Assembly (NCBI GenBank): GCA_930367215.1
Contig: OV884060.1
Span: 178,261,253-178,325,252, forward strand
Source of the DNA: Pollenia angustigena
Lineage: Eukaryota > Arthropoda > Insecta > Diptera > Polleniidae
Length of the DNA: 64,000 nucleotides
Reading direction: 5' to 3'
The position numbers were made by a program, and so were the translations under genes. This document shows, one piece after another, positions 55,361 to 64,000 of the stretch. Within the stretch, counting starts at the first letter, position 1, and the number at the start of each line of letters is the position of its first letter. The notes under the pieces are model-generated. The model was not told where the DNA came from. It saw only the letters and a program-made list of their open reading frames with translations, and made no database searches.

Positions 55361-55622
55361 TCTAAGCTTAATACTGATATATATTAACTTTGTTTAGTTT
55401 TACTTGTTGTACAAATATTTTATTTAACATATCTTCATTAAATTTGTATTTTTAGTTTTATGTAAATTTGAAATATTTGTCAGTTGTGAAATAAATTTTT
55501 ATTAGAAAACATACATAATAATTGGCGACGAGGAAAATTTAAAAAAAGAAAATATTAATTTTAAAATGGAAACCCAATTTGCCAAACTGCTTAAAGATCA
55601 ACAATCAAAGCAAGACTTTCGA
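55361..55622 (+). mobile_element. Ty3/gypsy-like LTR-PBS-gag fragment inside copia
   Basis: The sequence looks like an LTR end (a 'gtgaaataaatttttattag' polyA-type stretch), then 'attggcgacgagg', a primer-binding site of the kind found in insect Ty3/gypsy elements. A leader and an ATG at 55566 opening METQFAKLLKDQQSKQDF, typical of gypsy-type gag starts, follow. It lies in the same orientation as copia, has no LTR start and no target duplication, and replaces roughly 0.55-0.6 kb of the integrase core. Template switching during reverse transcription is the simplest explanation. Confidence 0.55.
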
Positions 55623-56040
55623 ACCGAACAATTGTAGAGAAAACTAGATGTCTAATAATTGATTCTAATTTACCAAAGAAGTTTTGGGCGGAAGCTGCAA
55701 ATACGGCAGTATATTTAATAAACCGAACTCCTTGTAAATCATTGCAACATGCCAGTCCTGAAGAGGTATGGTCTGGTAGAAAACCAAATTTAAAACATCT
55801 AAAAGTTTTTGGATGTAAAGCTGTGATACACATTCCAAGGAGAAAAGGAAAAAACTTGATCCTAAGGCAAAACAGACCATTTTTGTTGGTTATTGCACTC
55901 ATTCAAGAACTTATCGTTTTTATGATGAAACCCGGAACAAAGTTGAATTAAGTAGAGATGCAAAATTTTTTGAAGACAAATTCTATTTTGAAAAGTCTAG
56001 TGATAATTCAAAATTTTATGTATTTCCTGGATATGATTCA
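55623..56040 (+). pseudogene. copia integrase C-terminal part
   Basis: Resumes the copia pol with NLPKKFWAEAANTAVYLINR and EEVWSGRKPNLKHLKVFGC, standard integrase C-terminal landmarks. A frameshift near 55855 moves the frame to FVGYCTHSRTYRFYDE. The D,D-35-E core is absent. Confidence 0.8.
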
Positions 56041-57888
56041 GTGGGGGATGTAGATGATCAAATGAGCCCTAAAAAAGTAAGTTCTGATGATACAATTACA
56101 AAATCTAAAAATCAACGGGTTGCAGAAGAAAGCTGCTCAGAAGAAGAACAATATTTTTCTGAAACTGATGATATGATAAGAGGATTAGAGAATCAAAGTA
56201 TTGATCAGGCACCTGAAACATCCGAAAGAAGAATCATACCTCCGGAAAACACAAGAAAGTCACTGAGAGTTCCAAAGCAAGTTCAAAGGTATGGTTTTAA
56301 TGTAATTCAAGTTGATGAAGAACCCAAGACAATGAAGCAAGCCCTAGAAATTCCTGATAAGCAACAATGGCAACAGGCAATGCATGAAGAGCTAAACGCA
56401 TTAATGGAAAATGGTACATGGGAGGTTGTTTAATTACTAAAAGGTAAAAAACCCATAGATAGCAAATGGTGTTATAAAATCAAAAGAAATTCACAAGGTG
56501 AGATTGAACGCTATAAAGCCAGATTAGTCGTTAAAGGCTATTCTCAATGTTATGGATTGGACTATGAAGAAACGTTTTCTCCAGTAGTTAGATATTCCTC
56601 AATAAGACCACTTTTAAGTCTGGCCGTTCAACATGATTTAGACATAGATCAGATGAATGTAGTAACAGCGTTTTTGCAAAGTGAATTAAGTGAAGAAATG
56701 TATATGAAGATCCCCGAAGGCTTAAATGAAAACAAAGACATGGTATGTAAACTAAATAAATCATTATATGGCCTCAAACAAGCGAGTAGAATGTGGAACA
56801 AAAAGTTAGACCAAACATTAAAAAATATGGGTCTGTTACAATGTAATACTGATCCTTGTGTGTATTATAAAATAAACAATGATGAAAAAACATACGTTGC
56901 AATTTACGTTGATGATATTTTAATTTTTACAAATAGTAAGTCCAACATGAAAAGAAACTTAACAAACAGTTTTAAAATAAAAGATATTGGAGAAGCAAAT
57001 TATATTTTGGGAATGAAAATAACAAGAGATCGATTGAATGGAAAATTATGGATAGATCAAGAACAATATATATCTAGTGTATTAAAAAGGTTTAACATGG
57101 ATGATTGTAAATCTATCTCAACGCCCTTGGACATAAATCAAAAAATTAGCAAAGACATGTGTCCACAAACGGAAGAAGAAATTGCAGAAATGAAAAATAT
57201 ACCGTATCAAGAAGCAATTGGAAGTATTATGTATGCAGCTCAAGTAAGTCGTCCAGACATATCATTTGCAGTGGGGTTTTTAGCTAGATTTAACAATAAT
57301 CCTGGAAAGCTTCACTGGCAAGCTGAAAAACGTATAATGAGGTATCTTAAGGGAACTTTGGAATATAAACTAAAATTTATTAAAAATGGAAAAAAGCACA
57401 TTGAAGGGTTCTCAGATGCAGATTGGGCTGGTGATATAGATGAACGAAAATCAACTTCAGGTTATATATTCAAGTTTCAAAGTGGTTGTATTTCATGGAA
57501 TTCTAAGAAGCAGCAAACAACAGCATTATCAACGACAGAAGCAGAATATATGGCTTTGGCAGCAGCAGGTCAAGAGGCTATTTGGTTACAATCTTTGTTC
57601 AATGAACTTGAAAGATCATCTTCAATTGTCATTAAGTGTGATAACAAAAGTGCTATTAATTTGGCTCACAACAATGTTTATCATGCTCGCTCTAAGCACA
57701 TTGACATAAGACATCACTTTTTAAGGGAGCTGGTTAATAATAAAAGAATTATTATTGAATACTTAAATACTGAGGATATGAAAGCTGATGTTTTAACAAA
57801 ATCCTTATCGAGTATGAAACATGATCATTGCTGCCATCTAATGAATCTTGGTGTTCATTCTAGTGGGGGTGTTGGAAAAAGAGAATGA
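56041..57888 (+). pseudogene. copia reverse transcriptase and RNase H
   Basis: One frame with a single TAA at 56431-56433. RT landmarks: YKARLVVKGYSQ, DYEETFSPVVR, MNVVTAFLQSEL (Asp of motif A changed to Asn or Thr context; the family usually has D-AFL), NKSLYGLKQASRMWN and YVDDILIF (catalytic DD). The RNase H part has GFSDADWAGD, KSTSGY, ALSTTEAEYMAL and KCDNKSAINLA. The pol frame ends inside the 3' LTR at 57886-57888. The change at motif A would inactivate the polymerase if real. Near-complete length otherwise. Confidence 0.85.
57861..57869 (+). promoter_or_regulatory. copia polypurine tract
   Basis: 'tagtggggg' immediately before the 3' LTR; primes plus-strand synthesis in LTR elements. 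Confidence 0.7.
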
Positions 57889-58029
57889 ACTTTAATTTTA
57901 TTACTTGTTTTATTATTTTATAAATAAAATCAATAATGTTTGTTTTTAATTGTAATATTTTTTTTAAAAGTGGAAAATAAATTTTCAGTCGTTGACAGTT
58001 TTTAATAGAAAACACATCAGCTACTAACA
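57870..58029 (+). repeat. copia 3' LTR
   Basis: Copy of 53832-53991. Contains a polyadenylation-like 'aaataaa' stretch. Confidence 0.9.
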
Positions 58030-58620
58030 GAATTATAATTCAGCCCATGGAACGGCGTTATCAACTCATTGTAGGGATTTTAATCATTATCCTGATTTTG
58101 AAAACACGCCAATTTTGAATACGGAAAGTTTTAAGAAACGTAGACATATGTGAGAAATGTTGCAGATAAATAATGTTCCATTTGAGAAAAGGATTAATTT
58201 TAAAAAAGATACTGAGGGCTTAGCTCAAATTTATAGACATTTTTGGAATAAAAATAAATAGGTTGATGTAAGGGATAATTATAAATAGGTATTTGTCCTT
58301 GATTGTTTATAAAATAAATTTCAGATGGCATAGCTTATTATTGACGGAAAGGGACATTAAAATAGGTTTTAGGCTTTGAATAAATTTAAAATTTTGTTTT
58401 CCTTTTTTGTATGTTTGTCTTTTTGTTTAAAGTTTTTAGAATGGAATTTTAAATTTATTATGATAAATTTGTTTTTTGAAATTTTAAAATTTATTTTTCC
58501 ATATTTTATTTTTCCATTTATTGTCAAATTTTATTTTATTTTAAAAAAAATTTCCTGAAGAAGATTTCTAACGGAAATCGAAATATCAAATAAAAACATT
58601 TTAATTAATTTTTTAAAAAA
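58030..58620 (+). pseudogene. Penelope-like element: GIY-YIG C-terminal half and 3' end
   Basis: Continues directly from 53831 when the copia element is taken out: TALSTHCRDFNHYPDFENT, then MLQINNVPFEKRINFKKDT and IYRHFW before a stop, with one in-frame TGA. The 3' end has 'cctgaagaagatttctaacg' then 'gaaatcgaaatatc', a conserved stem-loop motif of Penelope-like 3' ends, ending in AT-rich tail near 58620. Confidence 0.78.
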
Positions 58621-58651
58621 GTGACCTTAAGCTTAAATAATTTAATAAAGA

Positions 58652-59493
58652 GAAACTGGGAATTATTTCCTTCCGAAGGTAACTGTATATTATATTCAAC
58701 ATTTTTCATTTTTCGAATTTATTCTATGAGCTAAATTTCAGATATGTATTTTATAAAGCTTTTTTGTAATAGTTCTATTCCTACAATTTTTCAGAAATTA
58801 CTTTATAGACTACCAGACTATTATATTGTATTTTCTTTTTACATTTTACCTTAGCCTTCCGTTGGAAAGCAATGAGGTATATTGAATGTACAGAAAAATT
58901 TACAATTATTAGACACCAGCAGAATGTAATGCATTTTCTGGCCCGCTACGGCCGTCGTCAGCATTCTTTGTGTCAAACTGGATATTGATACTTTATAAAT
59001 TGAATGTATTTAACTCAACTATTTTAACAAATAGAAACTGGGAATTATTTCCTTCCGAAGGTTACTTTATATTATATTCAACATTTTTTTCATTTTTCGA
59101 ATTTATTCTATGAGCTAAATTTCAGATATGTATTTTATAAAGCTTTTTTGTAATAGTTCTATTCCTACAATTTTTCAGAAATTACTTCATACACTACCAG
59201 ACTATTATATTGTATTTTCTATTTACATTTTACCTTAGCCTTCCGTTGGAAAGCAATGAGGTATATTGAATGTACAGAAAAATTTACAATTATTAGACAC
59301 CAGCAGAATGTAATGCATTTTCTGGCCAGAGGTAAAATGTAACAAGAAAATACAATATAATAGTCTGGTAGTGTATAAAGTAATTTCTGAAAAATTGTAG
59401 GAATAGAACTATTACAAAAAAAGCTTTATAAAATACATAACTGAAATTTAGCTCATAGAATAAATTCGAAAAATGAAAAATGTTGAATATAAT
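58652..59493. repeat. Hairpin repeat family, copies A and B in tandem
   Basis: Two units each opened by 'gaaactgggaattatttcct' (58652 and 59034; also 25250). Copy A (58689-58942) is the left arm only. Copy B (59072-59493) is a complete hairpin whose right arm, from about 59330, is the complement of its left arm back to 'ttatattcaacattttt'. The tips enclose 'gacaccagcagaatgtaatg'. Confidence 0.75.
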
Positions 59494-59552
59494 TTAATAA
59501 AGTATAAAATTTAATAAAAAAGGTCGAAGAAAAAGGATTATAATTTACTAAT

Positions 59553-60090
59553 AAATCAAAATTCTATTCGATAATTTTTGACGAAAGCACGGATTTGTCG
59601 GGGAAAAGCCAGATTTCCTTATCTTTAAGATATTTCAACATACAACAAAAAGTTGTTAGGGAAGAATTTATTGGCTCTATTGTAAACGCATTTGAAGAGG
59701 CTTCAAAGGATATTGATGACGTTGATGTGTCAATTGAGGCGAAGGCACTTTCATCAAGAGCTCTTAAAGCTTTGACAAATGTTGGTCTTGACCTAAAAAA
59801 TTGTGTTGGAGATGGAACAGATGGGAGTCCTCTGATGTAAGCAGAAAATAGAGCTGTTAAAAACTCTGGAAACCGCGACAAATGCGAAACAAACTCCTTG
59901 CTATTCCCATAAATCAAACAACTCAATTTCTAAAAGCAATAAAGTGCCATTAATACAAAAAATTGTATCATTTGTTAAAGAAACGACAACATTTTTTAAA
60001 TATAATCATCCTAAGCGAAACACAGTTTTAGCAAGGTTTTTGGAGCCAAACAAAGTCACGGTCAACATTTGCACGAAATAATCTTCAAAC
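59553..60090 (+). pseudogene. hAT transposase pseudogene, second copy
   Basis: Same gene as 43400-44405: SGKSQISLSLRYFNIQQK, EAFEEASKDIDD-like stretch and VGDGTDGSPLM before a TAA at 59838-59840. Further on, in other frames, KVPLIQKIVSFVKETTTFF and VLARFLEPNKVTV. Only the middle third of the gene is present. Confidence 0.7.
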
Positions 60091-60439
60091 ATTAAATTAT
60101 ATGTATCGTACTATCGATTCAAATAAAGATTTCATGCATTTTTCTGAATTTTATGTGTTTTTTTTTTTAAACTTTCCTATAGCTCTTAAAAAATCACCCA
60201 TTACTTTTATTTTTTTTTTTATATAAATTGATTCTTGTTTTTTATGTATTTTATTTAGTAGGCGATTCTGAATTTTAAAATTAGGGATTTTAAGTTGCAT
60301 GTTTATGCAAAATTTTTTGTTGTAGAAATACCTCTGATAAGTCGATGTTAATTAATTGAAATATGACGAATTAACTGGAAAAATAGTGAATTAAATAATT
60401 TAACAAAATATTTTTTGGGACTGGATTTTATTGTGCACA
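60091..60439. other. No gene recognised
   Basis: AT-rich with several T-runs. No frame of note. Confidence 0.4.
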
Positions 60440-60441
60440 TA

Positions 60442-60794
60442 TGAGGAGGTCCATAACAAAACGCAATAATTACATTTTTCAAGTTTTTTGATTTTTTGAT
60501 TGAATCCCATTCTACACATTGAAATCTATATTACCTTCATTATAAAGCATTCCAAAACTCAATAACTACACTGCAGACCAAAACGTAATAATTCCTAATT
60601 TGTTATCTAAATAACTTTAAAACAAACTGTCAGATAAAATAATTAATTTGTGATTAATATTATTTTTTGTAGACAATAAAACTTCAATAATTGTTTTTTA
60701 AAAAAATTATGTGCTACTTACTTCAATTACATTTTGTCGTTTATCCAAAAAAATGTTATGGTGTAATTATTGCGTTTTGTTATGGACCTCCTCA
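60442..60794. mobile_element. MITE with long perfect ends, 'TGAGGAGGTCC'
   Basis: 353 bp. About 36 bp of each end are exact complements (TGAGGAGGTCCATAACAAAA and on), flanked by TA (60440-60441 and 60795-60796). Well-preserved ends indicate recent movement by a Tc1/mariner-type transposase. Confidence 0.75.
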
Positions 60795-60796
60795 TA

Positions 60797-62152
60797 TAGT
60801 ATATTAAAGACCGATCATTACAACATGACTAAATCGTAGTAGACGTATTCGAGGAACCCGGCATACGTTTACTATTAATAAAACTATTTAAAATATCTTG
60901 TCGAATATGTTAGAAAGTTCGATAAAACAAATCGAGTCTGCAGGTTTGCGTTATTTCGACTACACTCTTCTCTCTGTACTCTTAATAGACATTCTTTTAT
61001 TATATCGACATAATAAATGCATAACTTGTTATCGATAAAATTTTACGAAAAACTATTTCACTTACGCACGGCAGGGGCCAAATTTAAGAATTTTATAAAA
61101 CCCGCCAGATTTGTATGGTTGTACAGCGCGTAGGATGCTAATGGATGGGTCAAATGTATGACCAACCCCACTTTATTTTTATTATTTTCATCTCAATCAT
61201 TTATTTCTAACATACCCACCTGCTATCACCTTTCCTTAAGGGGCTCCCATAAAAAATGTTCAATGCAGGCTTGAAATATATTGAAGAAAAAGACCCATAA
61301 ATGACCAGGAGTCGCCCCTTGTAGGATAAAATGTTTGACCGACCTCAATTAGTTTTTTGTTCTTGACATTTCTCGAAACATGCTTGCCCCATATCACCAC
61401 TTCTTAGGGGGGACTCCCATACAAATAGTGCGTTTTATGAAATTCTTAAATTAATTATAATTTTTCGACTTTTGTGAATAAAATCAAAAGTTGTAAACAG
61501 CTTTTAATAATTTATGGCTTGTTTTGTTTGCACCTTCGTTTTTATATGTCTGCAAAATGAATTTTTTAAAAACAAAAAGTTAAATGCGCTAGAAGCTAGC
61601 TTTCCCTCAACAATAAATTTCAGTGTATTTATCAAATATGAAAAATTGGGAATTCAGCATGTCATACAAAAATCTTAATAAAAATTTCGAAAATTTGATA
61701 AAAAAATTATTTTTTTTCAAAAAAAAATTATGTTACTAAAACGCCTATTAGAAAAAGGTTTTACCTTTCCTAAAGGAAATTTAATTGCGGATTTTCGATT
61801 TTTTTTTTAGTAATTTTAATATAATAAACCGTTTTTGAGTACGCGAATATATTTTATACAACCTCCTCCATTTTCGAAATAAAGGTATATCTCGAAAACA
61901 AGAGCTTATCTAAAAAAGCGGTAAGCACCATTGGATTCAGCATACCAGAATTATGTTAAAACGCAATGTGCCCGGCTTGTCTATTTTTACAACTAGCACA
62001 GTGTAATTAATTAACGGAGAGAAATAGCAAACTAATTACATCCCTTCCATTAGGTGTAGCACAGTCAATATTTTATAAATCTAAAACTTTTTATTAATCT
62101 TAAGCTTTCGGTTTTGTTAATTTCTGACTTTCGACATTAACTTAATGTTAAA
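60797..62152. repeat. Diverged tandem and dispersed repeat sequence
   Basis: 61120-61260 and 61300-61440 are loosely similar ~180-bp units ('tgtatgaccaacccca'/'tgtttgaccgacctca'; 'ggggctcccat'/'ggggactcccat'). 61560-61690 is the inverse of 28200-28340. No gene seen. Confidence 0.5.
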
Positions 62153-62154
62153 TA

Positions 62155-62679
62155 CAGTCAAATCCCGATAATTCGTACCCCGATAAATCGTAATTCCCGA
62201 TAATTCGTAATAAACTGTCGGTCCCTTGAAAAAATCTCGTTAATTCGTAAAATGTTCATACATTTTGGTCCCCTCGCTAATTCGTAATTTTTTTCAAATA
62301 AAATCTTCTTTACCTCTTACAAATCGTAATTGTTTGCTAACTACCACTTATAATTCGTAATAAAAACAACAAAATCATGGAAAGAATGATTTTTTCCACT
62401 ATTTTATTTTTGCGTGGGTTTTTTCTTGTGTGTGGATTAATTTTCATAAGATAAGTTTGTTACATGAATAATTTTAATGTATAATTTTTATATATTTTAT
62501 TTTTAACAATTGTTTTTTATGTTTTTTGTATCGTTTTAGTAAATAAATTGAAAAACTCCGTTTATTCGTATTTATTTTATTTTAACCCCGTTAAATGGAA
62601 GCCCCGCTAAATCGAAAACCCCTATAATTCGTAAGAAATGGCCGGTCCCTTGCGATTACGAATTATCGGGACTCTACTG
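62155..62679. mobile_element. Tigger/pogo-type MITE with TTCGTAA repeats
   Basis: Ends CAGTCAAATCCCGATAATTC / GAATTATCGGGACTCTACTG with TA flanks (62153-62154 and 62680-62681). The interior repeats 'aattcgtaa' about ten times, which would act as transposase-binding motifs. Confidence 0.75.
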
Positions 62680-62747
62680 TATTTGGGTATTAAAAAAAAG
62701 GAAAGTTAAAAAAATTGTACGAACCTATTAAAACTATTTAAGCCTAG

Positions 62748-62972
62748 CAAGGCGAATTCATCCCAGGTAATCTCGGTACTACAACAAGTACAACTCGTAC
62801 AAAAACCACAAGCAATTTGTTTTTGTAAAATCATTGTACAATGTCAAAAACAGAAATAAAACAAAACAGAAACAAAGATAATAAAATAGAATAAACAAAA
62901 TTTTGACATTCAACAGTGATTTTAGCTAATATCAGCAGGGCTTTTAAGACCACCTGTAATAAATTCGCCTTG
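62748..62972. mobile_element. hAT-type MITE, 225 bp
   Basis: Ends CAAGGCGAATTCATCCCAGG and (complement) CAAGGCGAATTTATTACAGG. A perfect 8-bp duplication, aagcctag, lies at 62740-62747 and 62973-62980. Confidence 0.8.
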
Positions 62973-62980
62973 AAGCCTAG

Positions 62981-63377
62981 TTAATTTAAAAAAAAATGTC
63001 AATTATTGTGATTAGAAAGGCATATTGTAATATAAATTTATGTTTTAAAGTTATTTTTTAATTAAAATTAAAGGAGAAAATGTAAAAAAATAAATCCCCT
63101 ATTGTCTAAACTTCAGTTTTTTTGACAAAAAATAAAAAATGTATGAAATTAATATTCATTAAATATGAACATAAACTCACTGAAATTAATGAAAAAAATG
63201 AATGTGAATGTGAGAAAAACCACAGACTAAAAAAGGAAAATATCCCATGCAGGTAAAAGCAACAATAACGATGATTAATCTCTTTCTTTCGCAAACAGTT
63301 GAAAGGATAAACGTGTATGTATGTAAACGTGTATGTGTTTGTTTATATTTTCGTGATTGTAAAAAAAAACCGTAAGC
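62981..63377. other. Possibly native intergenic sequence
   Basis: No TE signature and no convincing gene. Confidence 0.35.
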
Positions 63378-63632
63378 TCCAGGCCAAGGCCCATTGAAAA
63401 GGTCTGCGCAAGAAGCCTGATGATCATTGTTTATGATCTTTTTAGTTGTCAAAAGTTGTTTACATTTTGCTTACATGTGAATGTATACGTTTGTTTACTT
63501 TAATGCTTTGCCACATATACACGGTTTTTCTTTTTGCTTTGTATATGTGGTAGTAAATTTTCGACAACTAAAAAGAATCGTTTTTTGTTTTTGTACAAGT
63601 AAGCAGACCTGATAGATGGGCCTTGCTCCAGG
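63378..63632. repeat. Long imperfect hairpin
   Basis: Left 'caaggcccattgaaaaggtc' pairs with right 'gacctgatagatgggccttg'; nested inside, 'gatctttttagttgtc' pairs with 'gacaactaaaaagaatc' and 'ccacatatacacg' pairs with 'tgtatatgtgg'. The full length folds back on itself. Could be a hairpin-RNA source or a small foldback element. Confidence 0.55.
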
Positions 63633-63934
63633 CTTTAACTCGTACGTATATTGAAATGACGTTATAAAAACAATCACATATAATACATATCGTCACCTAA
63701 AATACAAAATAACATTTGTATCCGTTTTGTTGTCCAAATTGTCAACTATGGCTCTGTTGAATAAATTACTAAATATTTCACTGAAAATGCAGCAGTAAAC
63801 AATTATGATATTGATTAACATGAGCAGCTGCACGTTGACCTAATCACATGGCGGATCTCAACCACGTGGTTATCTATATATGCATTTATCAAGTGCCGCC
63901 GCGTATCCTTGAATCATGTTTCAAACACAGGTTG
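63633..63934 (+). promoter_or_regulatory. Candidate upstream regulatory region
   Basis: Contains an E-box cacgtg in 'accacgtggttatc' (63862-63875), 'gcagctgc' (63825-63833) and several GATA-type motifs (ttatc). These are weak individually but dense before the TATA box. Confidence 0.3.
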
Positions 63935-64000
63935 CCCTTGTATAAAAGCTGAAGTTATCTTACCTCCACTGCCAATCTGATTCAAGGCAGTTTTCGTTCT
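63935..64000 (+). promoter_or_regulatory. TATA-box core promoter of a gene starting at the right edge
   Basis: 'tataaaag' at 63941-63948 is followed 25-35 bp later by an initiator-like region in 'gattcaaggcagttttcg' (63979-63996). The layout suits a strongly expressed insect gene with a short 5' UTR, but the coding part is outside the window. Confidence 0.45.

Larger units (their letters stand above)
53832..58029 (+). mobile_element. Ty1/copia LTR retrotransposon, chimeric and defective
   Basis: 4,198 bp with 160-bp LTRs (53832-53991 and 57870-58029) that differ at only a few positions, starting TGTTGG and ending TAACA. A 5-bp target duplication has one change: gaact (53827-53831) and gaatt (58030-58034). 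Primer-binding site directly after the 5' LTR, polypurine tract directly before the 3' LTR. The protein order gag, protease, integrase, RT, RNase H is that of copia. Frameshifts, one stop and a replaced integrase core make it non-autonomous. It split the Penelope-like element, so it is the younger insertion. Confidence 0.9.

Overview
The window looks like a nuclear genome segment of a dipteran, most likely a calyptrate fly (blow fly, house fly or flesh fly grade). The reasons are strong AT-richness, the abundant fly repeat that starts near a 'ttatacccttc' end and finishes in 'gattcggcacagccgaat', runs of 'gacggacagacgg', and an insect mix of I-like, CR1/Daphne-like, Penelope-like, Ty1/copia, hAT, Tc1/mariner, pogo, Harbinger and Helitron sequences. 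The species cannot be named from sequence alone. No convincing host protein-coding gene lies fully inside. The only host-like signal is a TATA-type core promoter at the right edge (63935-64000), pointing at a gene that would start just beyond the window.

Layout. 1-834: fly repeat and a broken transposon-protein exon. 835-7814: a nearly full-length I-like LINE on the minus strand with a perfect 13-bp target duplication. It has gag-like ORF1, an extra 309-aa hydrophobic ORF between the two usual ORFs, and endonuclease, reverse transcriptase and RNase H. A 5'-truncated CR1/Daphne-like LINE sits inside its endonuclease. 8892-23559: a non-autonomous hAT (8-bp TSD) carrying a second hAT (9139-19676, 8-bp TSD) that has 1.6-kb inverted arms and an intact two-exon transposase. 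The outer hAT also holds a Tc1 relic that itself contains a foldback element built of 82-bp tandem units. 25250-28154: a large inverted-repeat composite holding head-to-head remnants of an unclassified transposon protein.

28169-38160 is poor in genes, with several MITEs and hairpins and a GC-richer island of stacked hairpins. 38161-42090 is a four-level nest: TIR element > Helitron > tandem retrozyme-like element (39571-41001) whose two near-identical 565-bp units each carry a complete type I hammerhead ribozyme core, with a MITE beside it. 43400-46479: decayed hAT and TIR elements. 47395-52940: a CR1/Daphne-like LINE split by the fly repeat, which in turn holds a pogo-type MITE and a 1.4-kb palindrome.

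53620-58620: a Penelope-like GIY-YIG endonuclease and 3' end, split by a 4.2-kb Ty1/copia element with 160-bp LTRs. The copia integrase core has been replaced by a Ty3/gypsy-like LTR-PBS-gag fragment. 58652-62972: foldback repeats, another decayed hAT and three MITEs. The right kilobase is the least repeat-laden part.

Functionally this is a transposon graveyard with several recent layers rather than an operon-like system. The most notable finds are the hammerhead-bearing tandem element, the extra ORF in the I-like LINE, the intact spliced hAT transposase between near-identical long arms, and the chimeric copia element.
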